Assembly (NCBI RefSeq): GCF_017654505.1
Contig: NC_054548.1
Coordinates: 36,759,570 to 36,823,569, forward strand
From: Polyodon spathula
Taxonomy: Eukaryota > Chordata > Actinopteri > Acipenseriformes > Polyodontidae
DNA: 64,000 nucleotides
Reading direction: 5' to 3'
The position numbers and the translations under genes were made by a program. Positions 23,386 through 35,748 of the stretch are shown one piece after another (the stretch's first letter is position 1; each line of letters starts with the position of its first letter). The notes beneath the pieces were generated by a model that was given only the letters and a program-made list of their open reading frames with translations, was not told where the DNA came from and made no database searches.

Positions 23386-23659
23386 CTATAAATTACTATA
23401 AACTATAAATTACAAACTTGAAAACGGTAAAAGAAATATGGCATAAGGCATCAACTTACTGTATCTTACTGACATTGTTATTCATGATTAACTCATAGTT
23501 ATTGAGTATATAATAGTTACTATTCATGTTTCTGTTGATTCTTGTAATGAATTATTGTATCATATGTAAAGGGTTGATTCATATACATTTACATTGAACT
23601 GGATGTAAAACTAAAACTTTATTTATGTAATTATTTATTATACTTTTATGCTGTATATA

Positions 23660-24538
23660 CAGTTGTGCATACACGTATTGGCACCCTTCATTGGAAAAAA
23701 TGTTATTCTCTGATTTATTTAGTTTAATACGTATTGTGTATTAACATATTGTGTATTAAACCTATAAACAGTAACACGTTTAACCCTTTGCGGTCCTATG
23801 TCGGACCTGGTCAAACATTACAAATTTCCCTTTTCCAGTCCGATGACAGACCCTCTCCGACATCATCAGAAAGATGTCAAGCACAGGTCTCTAGTCGTTT
23901 TTTCTCCGGAAAAAGCTGAGCAAACCATCCAATGGCTGAATGAGACCAATATGAGCTGAATGAAGCCGGACCAGAGATAACATGGACGCAAACAAAGGAG
24001 ATAGTTGCTTCCCCATCCAGCGCTCAAAGAATATCCCAGACATTTGCAGAGCTTTTTGAGATGTTATAGTAATAAAAGAATGACTTGGATCACATTATTG
24101 AGGAGTTTGGTAATAAAACAAGTGGTCAGGCAAGGATTTATCAGTATGCATGACTATAAAATAGGTATTTGAAAAATACAGCGGACAAGGGGTGGGGCTT
24201 GGCTGGAGATGCAGTACTGATGTCCTTTTACTATGCAGGACCTTTTAAACCTGTTTTTGCTATGCAGTGCCTTTTATGTTTTACTCTGAAAAATAAAATA
24301 TTTAAATTATACTTATTTAGCAGTAATATTTGGTAGTTTGTTGAACACTCATGCATGCTAGCAAGTGCTGTATAGACTGCAGGTAAAGAGTTAAGACAGG
24401 GGCTGCCAATACTTATGACTGCCACACCATAGATTTTTGAAAATATATCATTGATAAATAAGTTTAATGAAGAATATTTATTAATGAATAAAATACATTA
24501 TTTCAAAGGAAGGGTGCCAATACTTTCTACTACGCCTG
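23660..24538. mobile_element. Non-autonomous Tc1/mariner-type element, split by an insertion
   Basis: Left end CAGTTGTGCATACACGTATT and right end (reverse) CAGGCGTAGTAGAAAGTATT both lead into GGCACCCTTC and then an AT-rich arm. TA flanks both sides (23658-23659 and 24539-24540). Without the inner insertion and one TTAA it would be only about 268 bp, too short for a transposase. Confidence 0.82.
23784..24390. mobile_element. piggyBac-like short element (copy A), nested
   Basis: The 607-bp sequence is flanked by TTAA on both sides (23780-23783 and 24391-24394), the piggyBac target. It begins CCCTTTGCGGTCCTATGTCG and ends, in reverse, CTCTTTACCTGCAGTC, an imperfect inverted repeat of about 15 bp. 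A diverged copy in opposite orientation lies at 60234-60848. There is no transposase frame, so it depended on a transposase encoded elsewhere. Confidence 0.85.
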
Positions 24539-24996
24539 TATTTACTGATTGGGTTTATAAAAAATAAATTAAAATATAATAAAAAAAAGAAACTAGAAAC
24601 TTTTGTCTGTTTTAACTACTATTTAACGTTGGATTAAAATGTTGTTCTAAATACCTTCACATTTACGTTGTTACGTTAGCGGGGATGTTTGACACAACCA
24701 ATTGCTGCACCTTCCAGTAACGCTGTGTAAACGTTGCTACAACATTATGTCTCACACAACCAAATCACAACCATCCAGCAATGTTGTATGTTAATAGGGA
24801 TGATATAGATGTCACAATATGTGTGTTCCCTAGTATATTTCTATGTTGGAACTACAAATTAAAAATTAAATGGTGCTTTTGGCTGATTTACCTTTACTGC
24901 ACCATTATACCCTGAAAACATGTAACCTATCCTTGCTGTAGTGTAGAGAGTCTGGCGGTTCTCGTGCCTCGCTGATAAGTTGGCACGAGGTACAAG

Positions 24997-27230
24997 CAGC
25001 CCCGGCTCCAGCTCCTCTAGGATGGGGTGGCCAGTAGTCCTCTTAAAGGGGCCACCATTTAGACATTAGTTTTTCTTTTAGATATTTCTGCCATCCATGA
25101 TCTACAGGTGTACATCATTTGGGATGAAGATTTGATCTCTACCTCTTTTTTCTGAGCTGTCTTTTATTCATTTAAACTTAAACTGCCTGTCCATTAATTT
25201 TATTTAAACTATTATCCAGACATATACAATCTTCTGTTTCACTTTCCAAAAGTAATGAAAACAAATTAAAGCAATATAATTAAAGCATATGTTTTCTATT
25301 TTTTGACTTGGAGAACTCCTTTACAAGGTCCTCCGTGTTCAGATTCATGGTGATAGCTTTTTCGTGAGCCAAAATAACTAAGTTTTTCTTTCTGTCATGA
25401 AGCATGGATCGACAAAAAGGAGTAAGTACTCATGACAGAGTAGAAAAGGAATTTTCACATGAAGCTGTAGATACACCAATTATTAAAGCTGACACATCTT
25501 ATGCAGCAAAGGAAATGCATCTGCATATCCATGCAGGTGTTTACAGACAGCAGCACAGTCTGCATCTTGGTTGAGTTTTTTAAGCAACATATGTTTAGCT
25601 ACAACAATTTCATTGGCCATGTCATTTTTGTCAACAAAAGCTATCATCTGAAGAGGCTTTAGCATGGTAGCATCAAGAAATGTACTAGATTGGGGTACAA
25701 GGCAAGACAAAGACTTCATTAAATCCAGATTCTTCTCAGAAAATCTGTTTCACGGCCCTATCTATAATATTTAACATAGGTCTCTTTAATGTCAGACTGC
25801 AGTCAGATTTAGCAGTACTTGCAGTCTGAATGTCCTAGTGTTGAAAACACAACAAAAGAAGCTAGCTGCTTACCCATGGTTCTTTGTCTCTTTGTATTAT
25901 ACTCATCTACAGCTACACTACAGTGCTCATTCCAGAAATCTTTATCTTGATGGAGATTTTTTAATGCATCTACTGATGCATTTATCACTTCACCAGTAGA
26001 ACACAGATCAACAGATTGTGACTAAAGAACAGCATTGGCTGGCTTTAAAATACCAAGAATATGGACTAGGAACTTTCCAAGAACAAAGAAGCTCTGTCTT
26101 TTCAGCTGAGGAAAAAGTATGGATGCTTCTGTACATAAGTCTATGAAAGCAATATTATCCTCTGAGACTTATCAGTACTGGCAGTATATCAAGAATAAGA
26201 TCCTGATTATGAACAACACATTTGGTCACTTCAAAACAGCTTGTCCAGCGAATTTCTATCAATCTTTTTAGTGAAACGCCATTGTACTTTTGAGTAATGT
26301 AGTGCCAATGAAAGAATGCATACAGAGATCTACAAAGATCAAAAAATCTCTGCACGTGGTTCACTTTGAATTGCATGCACTACTATTAAGTGCAGCTGAT
26401 GGCTGTAACAATGTATGTATGGTATGCGCCTTCCTAGTCTTCTTTGCAGCAAAGCCTGCACACCTCCATTAACCCCACCACTGATGCACAATCATAACAC
26501 TGGCTGATGATGTCGTCAGCATTAGAACCTTCTTCAGAGAGGTGTTGAAATATTTGAGTTAATGTAATCTACATCCAACTGATTCAAGCAAGCCAATCAG
26601 ACGCCCTCAGGTATCGAATCAGTAACAAATCTTACCACGATGGACAGATGTTTTACATTGCACTTATCTGGTATCCCTTCACTTTTGATACAGTACTCAC
26701 TAGAATCACAATGCATATATATTCTCTTTAATTTGATTAAGAACCATTTTACTTAATGTCTCTATCACTTTACTGTGTATATCTTTTAATGTATACTTTG
26801 CATTTTGTGGTATAGTCTTTACTATCTCTGCTAATTTGGGATATTTCTGTAGTGTATTCAAATAGCTTTATGAAAAGCCCAATTGTAAAACGGTCTATCA
26901 TCTATTTTATCACTATCCTCACAAAGGGGGAGTTCATTGACTACAAGCAAACGTACTACCTCTTCAATGCTTTTAACTTAGTAACTGTTTTTCTCCACTT
27001 GTTTGGGGCCTAACAGAGAATCAATGGTTTCTCCCATTGCCTGTCTGTGTTTAAATTCACTCCAAGCAGCAACAGCTTGTAAATGAGTATGACTCATGGC
27101 ATGTTTTTGAAAGCCCTTTTCACGTTGAAGCACAGATTTCCAATTGTTAAACCTGCATACTGCAAACACGATATACTTGTCATTTACTACACTGAAAATT
27201 TGACAAGAAAAACAAAAGCAGGTATCTTTG
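24997..27230 (-). mobile_element. hAT element, TTF/DUF4371 type, 3' end identifiable
   Basis: The transposase remnant reads leftward, and the sequence CAGCCCCGGCTCCAGCTCCT at 24997 has the form of the terminal repeat of this hAT group. The opposite terminus was not found near 27230, so the 5' end is truncated or too diverged. A target duplication cannot be checked. Confidence 0.65.
25285..27170 (-). pseudogene. hAT transposase with TTF-type zinc finger, inactivated
   Basis: N-terminal part at 26978-27169 reads FNNWKSVLQREKGFQKHAMS followed by GETIDSLLGPKQVEKNSY, the end of a TTF-type zinc finger of this group. The middle has GGVQALLQRRLGRRIPYIHC then YSHQLHLIVVHA (about 26370-26460) and LKRLIEIRWTSCFE (26240), the DDE/RNase H-like region including the conserved RW. 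The C-terminal part at 25483-25719 continues into AITMNLNTEDLVKEFSKSKN (about 25300-25370), the end of the hATC dimerisation domain. Stops and shifts are frequent. Host proteins such as ZMYM-family members derive from this group, but no intact frame survives here. Confidence 0.82.
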
Positions 27231-28170
27231 GTTATGGAATTCTCGAGCCAGGGAAGCGTATTAAATCCCCCTAGCTCAGTACATGTACAGTAAATGACAA
27301 AATGTTCTTTTTTCTAATGACAACATTATACTGTGGTAAATTACTATACAGAAAAATTAGTAAGATTTTTTTTTTTTTTTTTTGTTATAAAGAGTGTTTG
27401 CAATTGTTTACATTCAAACGACACAAATCCTTTTTTTCTAATTAATCTTCTGACAATGAACGTTATAGCTTATTAAAACACTGCTCTTTTTTTTCCTCGC
27501 ATGAGTGATGAGCTGTCATAGGTAAAAGGCAACCCCGGTTTTTATAATGAACTATCCATGCACACCGATCATGATATAAAGCTGGGCATCTGCATTTAAT
27601 TTACCAATATTGTATTTTATTTTGGGGTTATATACTGTATTAATGAACAGATCATGCTTTGGGAAGTTACCGATCAGCCAAATGTTTTCACATCCGCACA
27701 GGGCTCAGTCCCAATTATTGAGGTTATGCGGAGTTATACTGTATTTTGTTTTTAATTTTTGGCTATTTGGAATTTTAGGTTGTATCTTTTGTCTTTTATA
27801 GCACAGTGTTGGGGCATTGTCCACATCTTCATTGGTTTTGGTTAAAAAATAAAATAATAGTAATAACTGTATAAATAAATTAACCGTTCAAAGTTGAATA
27901 CTTATTTAATCATTGTAGCAGATAGGCCATTATTTAATTGCGAGTGTTATGCAACCTGTAGCTTTTAACATTGAATTGACTAATATGTTCTATCATTTAA
28001 AGCGGTGGAATGCATTGATTTACCTAAAAATAATGTACCTCTTCAAATAATGTGTAGCCTTTTATAGATAAGTCTCCACGTTCCATTCTTTCAAGTTATA
28101 ATCAAGAAAAAAATATATACAAATTAATCAACGATACATTTCAGTGAAATCACACTATTTGTGCCATTTC

Positions 28171-28201
<31 letters not shown>

Positions 28202-28361
28202 GTATTAGTTTTTTAGGTTTAAACATAGTGTTAACAATATTAAGATACTTTTCAGAAAAAGAAGGATAAAAATAAAAGAATAGGTATTAAATCTGTCCTT
28301 ATAAACTGAAAAATGATGGTTCAACAATATTATGGTTAACTTTTATGAACGTAAATGTAAT
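27231..28361. other. No recognisable gene; (TA)n array
   Basis: AT-rich sequence with a (TA)n array at 28174-28202 and a T-run near 27368-27383. I see no motifs. Confidence 0.45.
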
Positions 28362-28476
28362 AATGCATGGGGTAGAGTGTGATATGATAATTTAATACCA
28401 AGCTACATTATCCAAGCATCCCACCCCATAGGGAGGGGCATTAAATTCTAATGCATCACACACTACCCCATGCAGT
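28362..28476. mobile_element. Small hairpin element, about 115 bp
   Basis: Left arm TGCATGGGGTAGAGTGTGAT and right arm (reverse) TGCATGGGGTAGTGTGTGAT pair almost perfectly, and pairing continues inward with AATTTAATRCC. A second stem, CCACCCCATAGGGAGGGGC, sits in the centre. The total fits a very short MITE or a palindromic repeat. The flanks suggest no clear target duplication. Confidence 0.65.
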
Positions 28477-28925
28477 ATTTTTTATAATCTCTAATGAGTT
28501 CTGTGTTGCTTGTTGTAGTAGATGCTTACAATGCTTAGTTTATGTCACTGTGTTATTTGACAGAGAGTGAACTGCATACATAATTGTATTTAAAATAGTA
28601 CCAATTTTGATAACTTGAACACAATTTTAAATAGGGTTTGCATTATGTGTGACAGTACAGAGAAAACCACAATTGCAATGGTCTGTACTAGGAGTGATAA
28701 CGCAACTGTAACCAAAGTGAACAGTTTAAACTTGTATCTTTAAAACATGATGCTCCCTGTGGTTTTCAGGGAATCAGGCTTTGTGGAGTTGAATTTTTAT
28801 TTTTCTGTGCTGAGTGTCAGTTCTGTTGTTTTGGGGTTTTTTTGCGGTCTGGTTTCCATGGCAACTTTTTTTTTCAAGGATGCTGAAAAAGAGGTTAGGG
28901 AGCATGTTAAAATTAAGCGCTTTAA

Positions 28926-29503
28926 AAGGGAACTGTACTCAAAATAACACAGCTCTGTAAATGCTCTGTATACAAAAAAATGTGTCTCACTGCTCCAGTT
29001 TTGTTAAAAAGTCAAGCATCTTGCCAGTATTTTAGTTTTTTGTCAGCTTTCTGGGTCAGCTGGAAATGCAGGCTGCCGATATATTTGAACCTTTCTGGCG
29101 CCGCTGTTACGTCATATCGTTGACAGCCACCCACACCAGTGAACACCAGCAGGGTGAATTATCTCTGAATGCAAAGTGTTCGGGTGCAAAAATAACAAAA
29201 GGAAAAACAGCGAGAAAAAGTATTTTTGTGTGCTTAAGACAAAGGGTGGCCATAACAGAACAATGACTAATATAGGAACGGGACATCTGCTCAATAGAAC
29301 ACTATGTGTGACTGTAGAGCGAGTCAACGACACGACGGCACACAAAGCACTAAGCAGAGAGCTCCAAAACATTCAATGTTAATTTGTTTTAATCATTTTT
29401 ATACGATATACTACTTAAGGAGTGGCTGAAAACCCATCAAAAGATTTAGTTAACATGTTTTCTGTTGAAATGGTAGATATTCATTTGCATTACAGTTCCC
29501 CTT
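28926..29503 (+). mobile_element. Kolobok-like element, TTAA-flanked
   Basis: Left end AAGGGAACTGTACTC and right end (reverse) AAGGGGAACTGTAATGC are near-identical for about 13 bp, and TTAA borders both sides (28922-28925 and 29504-29507). Kolobok and piggyBac both use TTAA. The internal THAP-like remnant at 29166-29250 favours Kolobok, whose transposases can carry a THAP domain. Length is 578 bp, too short for an active transposase. Confidence 0.6.
29166..29382 (+). pseudogene. THAP-like zinc finger remnant
   Basis: The peptide ECKVFGCKNNKRKNSEKKYF has the C-x4-C opening of a THAP zinc finger, followed by an open stretch to 29382. The second half of the C2CH signature (C-x2-H) and the conserved Trp and Pro are not visible. 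A chance similarity cannot be excluded; the flanking element makes THAP more likely. THAP domains bind DNA and in transposases recognise the element ends. Confidence 0.45.
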
Positions 29504-29507
29504 TTAA

Positions 29508-32500
29508 TATTTTTGCAATTTTTTTATATTCACTAGTTTTTTCCAAGGGTGTTTTTGATTGCTAACATTTCTGTGTAACCATTTTGTGAAAAGTGGCTTG
29601 CCTTCAATCAGAATCAGAGTATATTACAGCATTTTCATCTTTGGATGGGAGATGTTTCGGGTGGCCGATTGTAGACGGTGAATGCAGACAGCCTTGTTGC
29701 TGTTTCAAAGTTTGACAGCACGCTGGGCTCATGCTCTCCTGCTAGTATTAATGAGTGTGTGCTCCCATATCACACGGCTGTTTAATATGGGAAATATCAA
29801 CAAGTAAATAGGAATTTCCAAACCACATACGGAAGAAATAGATTCCCCATTGTATTTGTTTTTTGCATCACAATGAACTTTCAACAAACCTTGCTGACAA
29901 CATTCATGTATATTTTAACCTGTTTAGTTTGAAGGACTGTATTTAAAATACATTTGTATGTCTGCAACTTAACTTATTATTATAAAAAAAAAAAAAAAAA
30001 AAAAAAACACATTCTTGACTTCCTGTTCAAAAAAAATCCCTGTTTTGTAGCTGCAATGATTTTAAAAAGCATTTATTTGAAGGTCACAGCTGGTCCTGCT
30101 GTTATTTTAATACATTTTTCCATTTCTTCTGCCACCTGGTGTCAGGAATAACAAAGTGCTGCTAAATCAAAGGTTTTTTATAGGAAAATTGGAATTGCTT
30201 CCATGCGACACCGTTGTGTCAGATGGCCATGTTGTAATCTGCGGTGCGTCCTAAGTCTGTGGTCCTTTGGAACATGAATGGTGTTATTGGGCCAGTGGAG
30301 ACTGGAGCCCAAGTTGTTAGTCCCTGGGTGGCACTTCAGGGACTCATAAATTAACACTGAGTTGGTACACACTCACAGTGATAATGAGGAAGAAATTAAA
30401 GATGCTGAATACTACAGCAACTACTCTGGTCTATTGTACAGTAGTGGTGAAGGGTGGTACTCGAACTGTGTGTCTGCACAGCTGCAGGATTCTCCTGATT
30501 CAGTCAGACTTGTACCTTGGAGGCTCCACCAGCCCTGCTCATAGGACAGTTCAATCCACCACTGCCAAAACAAATAAACAACCGACCTTGACTTCTGTCC
30601 CCAGCACGGCCTGCCACTTGGTGAAGAAAAAAATAACTCCTCCGATCATGACCCATGAGACAATATGGATGAGGGCTGAGGAGTGATTTATCCTAGTGTG
30701 AGATTTGGCATGTGACCTGCTGACAGTCCTGGCCCCATTTGAGGGTCACTGTCACTTTGTCCAGAGACCAAGCATCTGTCTGAGGTCATTCCAGTGGGGT
30801 ATGTCTTGTGTGATATTCTCAGGTCACTGCAACAGAGGGAAACAAAGCGACAAACAGGACTGGTTGAGGTCAATGGTTGATGAAAGTGGTGCTACTGATG
30901 CTGGTGAGAGGCAAGGCAGCCAACACAGCTAGAAAGGCAATTTGCACATTTATTTTTAGCACAAAATAGTTGTTTGGGCCACTCTTTTTGACTTTGGAGG
31001 CACAGGCTGCAGAGGGCCAGTGGTGGTGTGAGTGAGGGTAGCGATGCTGCACGTACTCAGTTTGACATTGATGGTGGCAGTAGTTGGTTGCAGTGCTGCT
31101 AGCCCATCAGCTTTATATTGAATTTTCTACAGAGCAAAATAAATCCACCATCTCAGCAAGCTTGGCAGTGGAAGCAGCAGTCACCACATCATGTCCCACC
31201 TTACTGCCATAGTGTCTTTTTTAGAAAATAGAATTAAAATGACACATTAGGACTTTCAAACAATCAAAATCTGTGATAATTAAAGTGGTCAGTTTCTGGA
31301 TGGAAATCAGAGATGTATTTCAGTGTCACTTCCGGTCTTAGTCCCACCCACTCCCAGTGACGTCATTCGAGTAAAATCAGAGTACAGTTGTTCGTGCGAG
31401 TATTGGATTATGTATGATTTGGAATACGAATAATGGGTTCTCTGCAAACCCCTACTCGGTTGACGGTAGTAGCATCAAATAACAACCACAGGTATGCTGT
31501 GTCTCAAAAAATCTTGGCTTTAGACTCTTTCTATTGGTTTTTAGTAGGTATGCCATCATGTCTTGTTCCATTGCTAAACTTTCCCCTGTTTTTTACTTTA
31601 TTTTGAAACTGGTAAAGTTCAGTTTAAAAACCATATCTAAATAAAAGCAGTGTTCTACCTATTTATCTTTTCACTAGTTTTCAAGTATATGTCCTAATAG
31701 AAGCCCTTATATAATAATGTTGTGGCATATCACATTAAATGTATATCAAATGACAGTAAGACTAAGGGAATTAATAGGCAAGTATGAAATGAAAGTACAA
31801 TATATGAATGTGGAACGCATGACAAATTTCCATGTTAATCATAATATAGTGCACCCCCTTTATTCCAGTAACTGACTTTCATATAAAAATTGAAATATTG
31901 AAAACAGTCAATAAGTGAAAGGCCCTTATGCTGTATATTAGTGTAGCATGGGGGTCGTCAGGCCTGTCAAATGATCTCGGAGAAATTGCCACACTGGAGT
32001 CGTTGGTTTAGCCTTGTATTTCCCTGGTTTACCTCCTCTCGTGCACTTGCTCGCTTCTCTCTCTCCTTACCCAGCTGCTTCAGATGTATTTATAAAGTGC
32101 TACCTATTCACTAAACCCTGTGATGGATGTCATCCCAACCCAATCACATCCGCCTCCTAACTAATCATTCCACACCCTTTGCTCATCTAAAAGTGACAGT
32201 AATTCAACCCAATAGCTGAATATGAACAGGGATTAATTTAGCAGGGAAATATCAATGGAGAACTTTACTGTTCTTTCATCAATTTAGCATTTAAATTTCT
32301 CCTAAAATCAAATAGAATTCTTCCTTGCTGACCAGTATAAAACTCCTAACAAGATGCTCTCCAAACAAACTTTACTGTATGTGCTAATGGGAACATAACT
32401 TATTTATCCTGTTTCAACATTAAAAATGATGTTGTTTATAAGAAAGATACAGCACATTCAATTATTCATCACAGGATATGACATTATAATGAGTGGGTTA

Positions 32501-32997
32501 AGGGCATAGCCTTTTTACTCAAGTGCATATTCTGTACCAAGAAGTAAAATGTTGATTTGTTGTCCCCTTACTATTTACATTTCCCTGAAAGCCTAAACCA
32601 GCTTTAGTTGTTTTCATGCATTAAAAGTGTTATGACAGGGACATAGGGTATGGAGCTGTTAGCATTCATCCTCAATACTGCCAGGAGCTGTAATTTTAGG
32701 CAGACTGGTGAAAACAATTCTTATAGCAGAAAGGAAACTAACATGAATCAATGAACCACCAACTATCAAAGCAGAGCCCAACTGGGACCCAATTAGTTAG
32801 TTATCTAGTTAAATACAAAATAAACAGCCTTTTTTCTTATAACATTCATATCAAAACAGTTTTCTACATAGGTCACATAGCCATTATGCAGAAAGAGAAA
32901 AAACGCAATTGTATTTATCACAGATTAACATATTTAACCATTCTTACACATGTTCAGTTTTGCAAAAGTTCTGAATGGTATCCTCCAGAGTACATTG
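29508..32997. other. No recognisable gene; possible LTR at 31942-32198
   Basis: A 25-bp poly(A) lies at 29983-30007. The more GC-balanced part at 30160-31250 has several short open frames on both strands but none with a family motif. 31942-32198 in reverse begins TGTCACTTTTAG, has TTTATAAATACATC, and ends CCCCCATGCTACA, which is LTR-like, but there is no matching target duplication (confidence about 0.3). Confidence 0.4.
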
Positions 32998-33005
32998 CCC
33001 TATAA

Positions 33006-34751
33006 CAGGGGTCGCCAACACGTCGATCGCGAGCTACCGGTAGCTCACTGTCAGTCCTGGAGTAGCTCGCGACAGGCATTGAAAAATTGCAAAAATTGCT
33101 CTAAAAAAAAAAAAAATTGAATAAAAAAAAAAAAAAATTACACATGAGCAAATGTATGTAGACAATGTTTTGGGATTTGTTGTCGGTTTGTATCGTATAG
33201 AACGCATGCGTATTATTTTCGAGGGGGAAATCACTGTTGAATCATGGATGCCGAGGCAGGTCTGTCCAAAAAAAGACAAAAAACATACTATTTTCACCAA
33301 GAGTGGGAAAAAGAATATTTGTTTACTTGCATTAAAGGCAAGTGTGTCTGCCTAATCTGCGGTGTGGGAGTAACGTCAAGACGCACTTTGCAACAGTGCA
33401 CAAGAACTTTAAGAAGAATTTTCCTGCAGGAAGCAGTCTCCGCACAAAAAAAATAAGTGAACTAAAGGCTGTATTGTAAAGGCAACAATCATTTTTTACC
33501 AAACCATTGACTAAAGCACATGGTGCAACAAAGGCATCTTTTCAAGTGGCTCACTTTTTAGCCAATAATAACGCAGCATTACATACAGACGGTGAAATGG
33601 TAAAGGGTGCAATGATTGTTATGGCCGAATTGTTATTCAACGGTTTAAAAAAACAAACCAGAAATTATGTCTGCCATATCCGATGTGCAACTGGGGCCGA
33701 ATACCATGGCGAGGCATTACTTGATGAACTGTCATCTGCATATGGCGATCTTTTGTTGCACACTGAAATTAGGTGGCTTAGCAGAGGGAAAGTGCTTCGT
33801 CGATTTCTTTCCTTTGTGTCAGAAATGAAAGCTTTAAGGTGGAGTCAAGCAACTAAAGTACCAGCCAGTAACAAACAGTGCGTGGCTGCTTGACTTAGCA
33901 TTTCTAACATATATGACAGAGAAATTAAACAACCTGAACTGTGAATTGCAGGTAAAACAACTGCCAACATGAATAGTGCTGTAAAAGCTTTCAAAGCGAA
34001 GTTGGCCTTTTGGGTGCAACAACTGCAACACTTTCCATCTGTGTTACAAACACTGGAAGAAAATGAAGCCGCTACTGGGCTTTTGGACACCAGCAAATAC
34101 ATTGATCTCTTGACCAAGCTGGGCCAAGATTCAACGACTGATTTTGTGACTTTAAGCAGCTGGAGTCATGTGTGATGTTTACTTCAAACCCTTGTATGGA
34201 AGTGAATGTAAATTAAATTTCTGAACAAGTGGGCTCGCTGTTTAATCTGGATTGTGCCGATTTGGAAATGGAGATTATTAATCTTCAAAATGACATTCAA
34301 CTTAAATCAAGATACTCTGCAACTGACTTCGGGAGTCTTGTGGATACGGAGAAGTACAAAAACACCCGCACAGCATCAATGAAAGTGGCTTCCTTGTTTG
34401 GTTCCACATCTTTGCGAGTCCATCTTTTCCGACATGAACTTCATCTAAATCCAAATTTCTAACCGAACTGACCAACGAGCATCTGAAGGACTCCATCAGG
34501 GTTACTCTCACCAGTTACAAGTTGAATTTCACAGGCCTGGTGGACAGTGTGCAGTGTAAAGAATCACATTGAAACAAAGGTAAGATCAGATTTACTTCAT
34601 ATTAAATATAATATTATAATATAATCAAAATAGCTATATATTTATTTTGCATTTATCTATCCATTTTATTTTCCATATATGTTTGAGTGGCTCATGATAT
34701 GGTTTATTTAACAGAAGTAGCTCTCCTGAATGGAAAGGTTTGCAACCCCTG
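33006..34751 (+). mobile_element. hAT element, GTF2IRD2-like, both ends present
   Basis: Left end CAGGGGTCGCCAACACGTCG and right end (reverse) CAGGGGTTGCAAACC pair over about 12 bp. Candidate 8-bp flanks CCCTATAA (32998-33005) and CCTTAAAA (34752-34759) agree at six of eight positions, which fits a decayed hAT target duplication. The length of 1,746 bp is shorter than expected for a full element of this group because the middle of the transposase is missing. Confidence 0.8.
33244..34561 (+). pseudogene. hAT transposase, GTF2IRD2/Charlie-like, internally deleted
   Basis: The start MDAEAGLSKKRQKTYYFHQE at 33244 opens a BED-type zinc finger (CVCLICG near 33341-33361). TKASFQVAHFLANNNAALHT follows at 33533. 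The next fragment jumps to YGDLLLHTEIRWLSRGKVLR (33738-33800), so the central catalytic segment is lost. Then come MNSAVKAFKAKLAFWVQQLQ (33969) and, after a shift, LFRHELHLNPNF and FLTELTNEHLKDSIRVTLTS (34425-34510), the C-terminal dimerisation region. In mammals the same transposase type was fused to a host transcription factor (GTF2IRD2). No fusion is visible here, and five or more frame breaks make it dead. Confidence 0.85.
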
Positions 34752-34863
34752 CCTTAAAACATGTTCCATTTCCAAATTGTGTTCATGTAATATTTTTGAA
34801 AAAAGGGATCTTTCAATAAGAAATCTAAAATAAACATTGTTTTATGTTTTACTTTTAAAACCC

Positions 34864-35579
34864 TGTGGCAGGGCTGAGGCCTGCCTATGTAAAATAATAT
34901 ATTTGTGTTGGGTTTATAAACGAAATATAGGTTGGTTGGGTTTGTCAATAAAAGGTGTTTGTTGGATGGCAGGGTTGGGAGGTTAGATCTCCCTGTTTGG
35001 TTCATTGAAATCCAATGTGCAGCAGGTGGCCAGGTTTAAATTGCATAATTGATGATCAATTAACACTGGTCACTTACCTTTAAAAAGACGACCGTGTGTA
35101 TATCCAGGGTGAGCAACCAAAAGAACCTGGGTTCTGATGGATGGAGATCCCTCACAACTGCGTGTCCAACCAGGGTGAGCTGCAGGTTGTCACTGTGTGT
35201 ATACAGAGATAACTGTATTGTTTATGTACGGATTCATTTAATCCCACCACAGTTCATTTAGTTTATGTTAGGAAGAAGGTTCCTGGTGTAGGTCCTCCCT
35301 GTGTAGCGAGAGTAGCGCATGGCCCGAGCTTGGCCACCTTTTATTTCTTAGCTGTTTTTGAACTGTGTTTTGTTTTGACTTGATGTACATGTTTGTATAT
35401 ATCTTTCCGCATTAGAGATACCATTACTGGTACCCTAGTGGCGGTCCCCAACCACTGCAACAACTGCCTGTGCTTTAATAAAATCTGGACGCCTGAGGGG
35501 CGTTTTCAAATACACACCCTCTGTGTCTCTCTCGCTTGTCAGTGGATACACACACAGTAACAGAACACCCCCGGTTACA
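34864..35579 (+). mobile_element. Solo LTR with perfect AACCC target duplication
   Basis: Runs from TGTGGCAGGGCTGAGGCCTG to ACACCCCCGGTTACA, 716 bp, with TG...CA ends. AACCC lies at 34859-34863 and again at 35580-35584. A CTTTAAAAAG promoter-like motif lies near 35080 and an AATAAA signal near 35476, in forward order. No internal region remains, so it arose by recombination between two LTRs. Confidence 0.93.
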
Positions 35580-35748
35580 AACCCCAAACACAGCATCTTT
35601 AGCTTTTAAATAATATGTTTCTGAAACAAATTGAGAAAAAGAGAATATCAGAGACCATCTGTGAACAAAAAAGAACAATTGTTTATAATCTTTTTTAGTT
35701 TTGACAATCTTTGCTAAATTAAGCTGTAGCGTTGTCTTGAAAATATAT

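Noticed and set aside
30362..30932. Several overlapping open frames on both strands in GC-balanced sequence
   Set aside because: No family motif, no splice structure I could defend, and mutual overlap.
34302..34511. Reverse open frame of 69 codons
   Set aside because: It is antisense to the C-terminal part of the forward hAT transposase.
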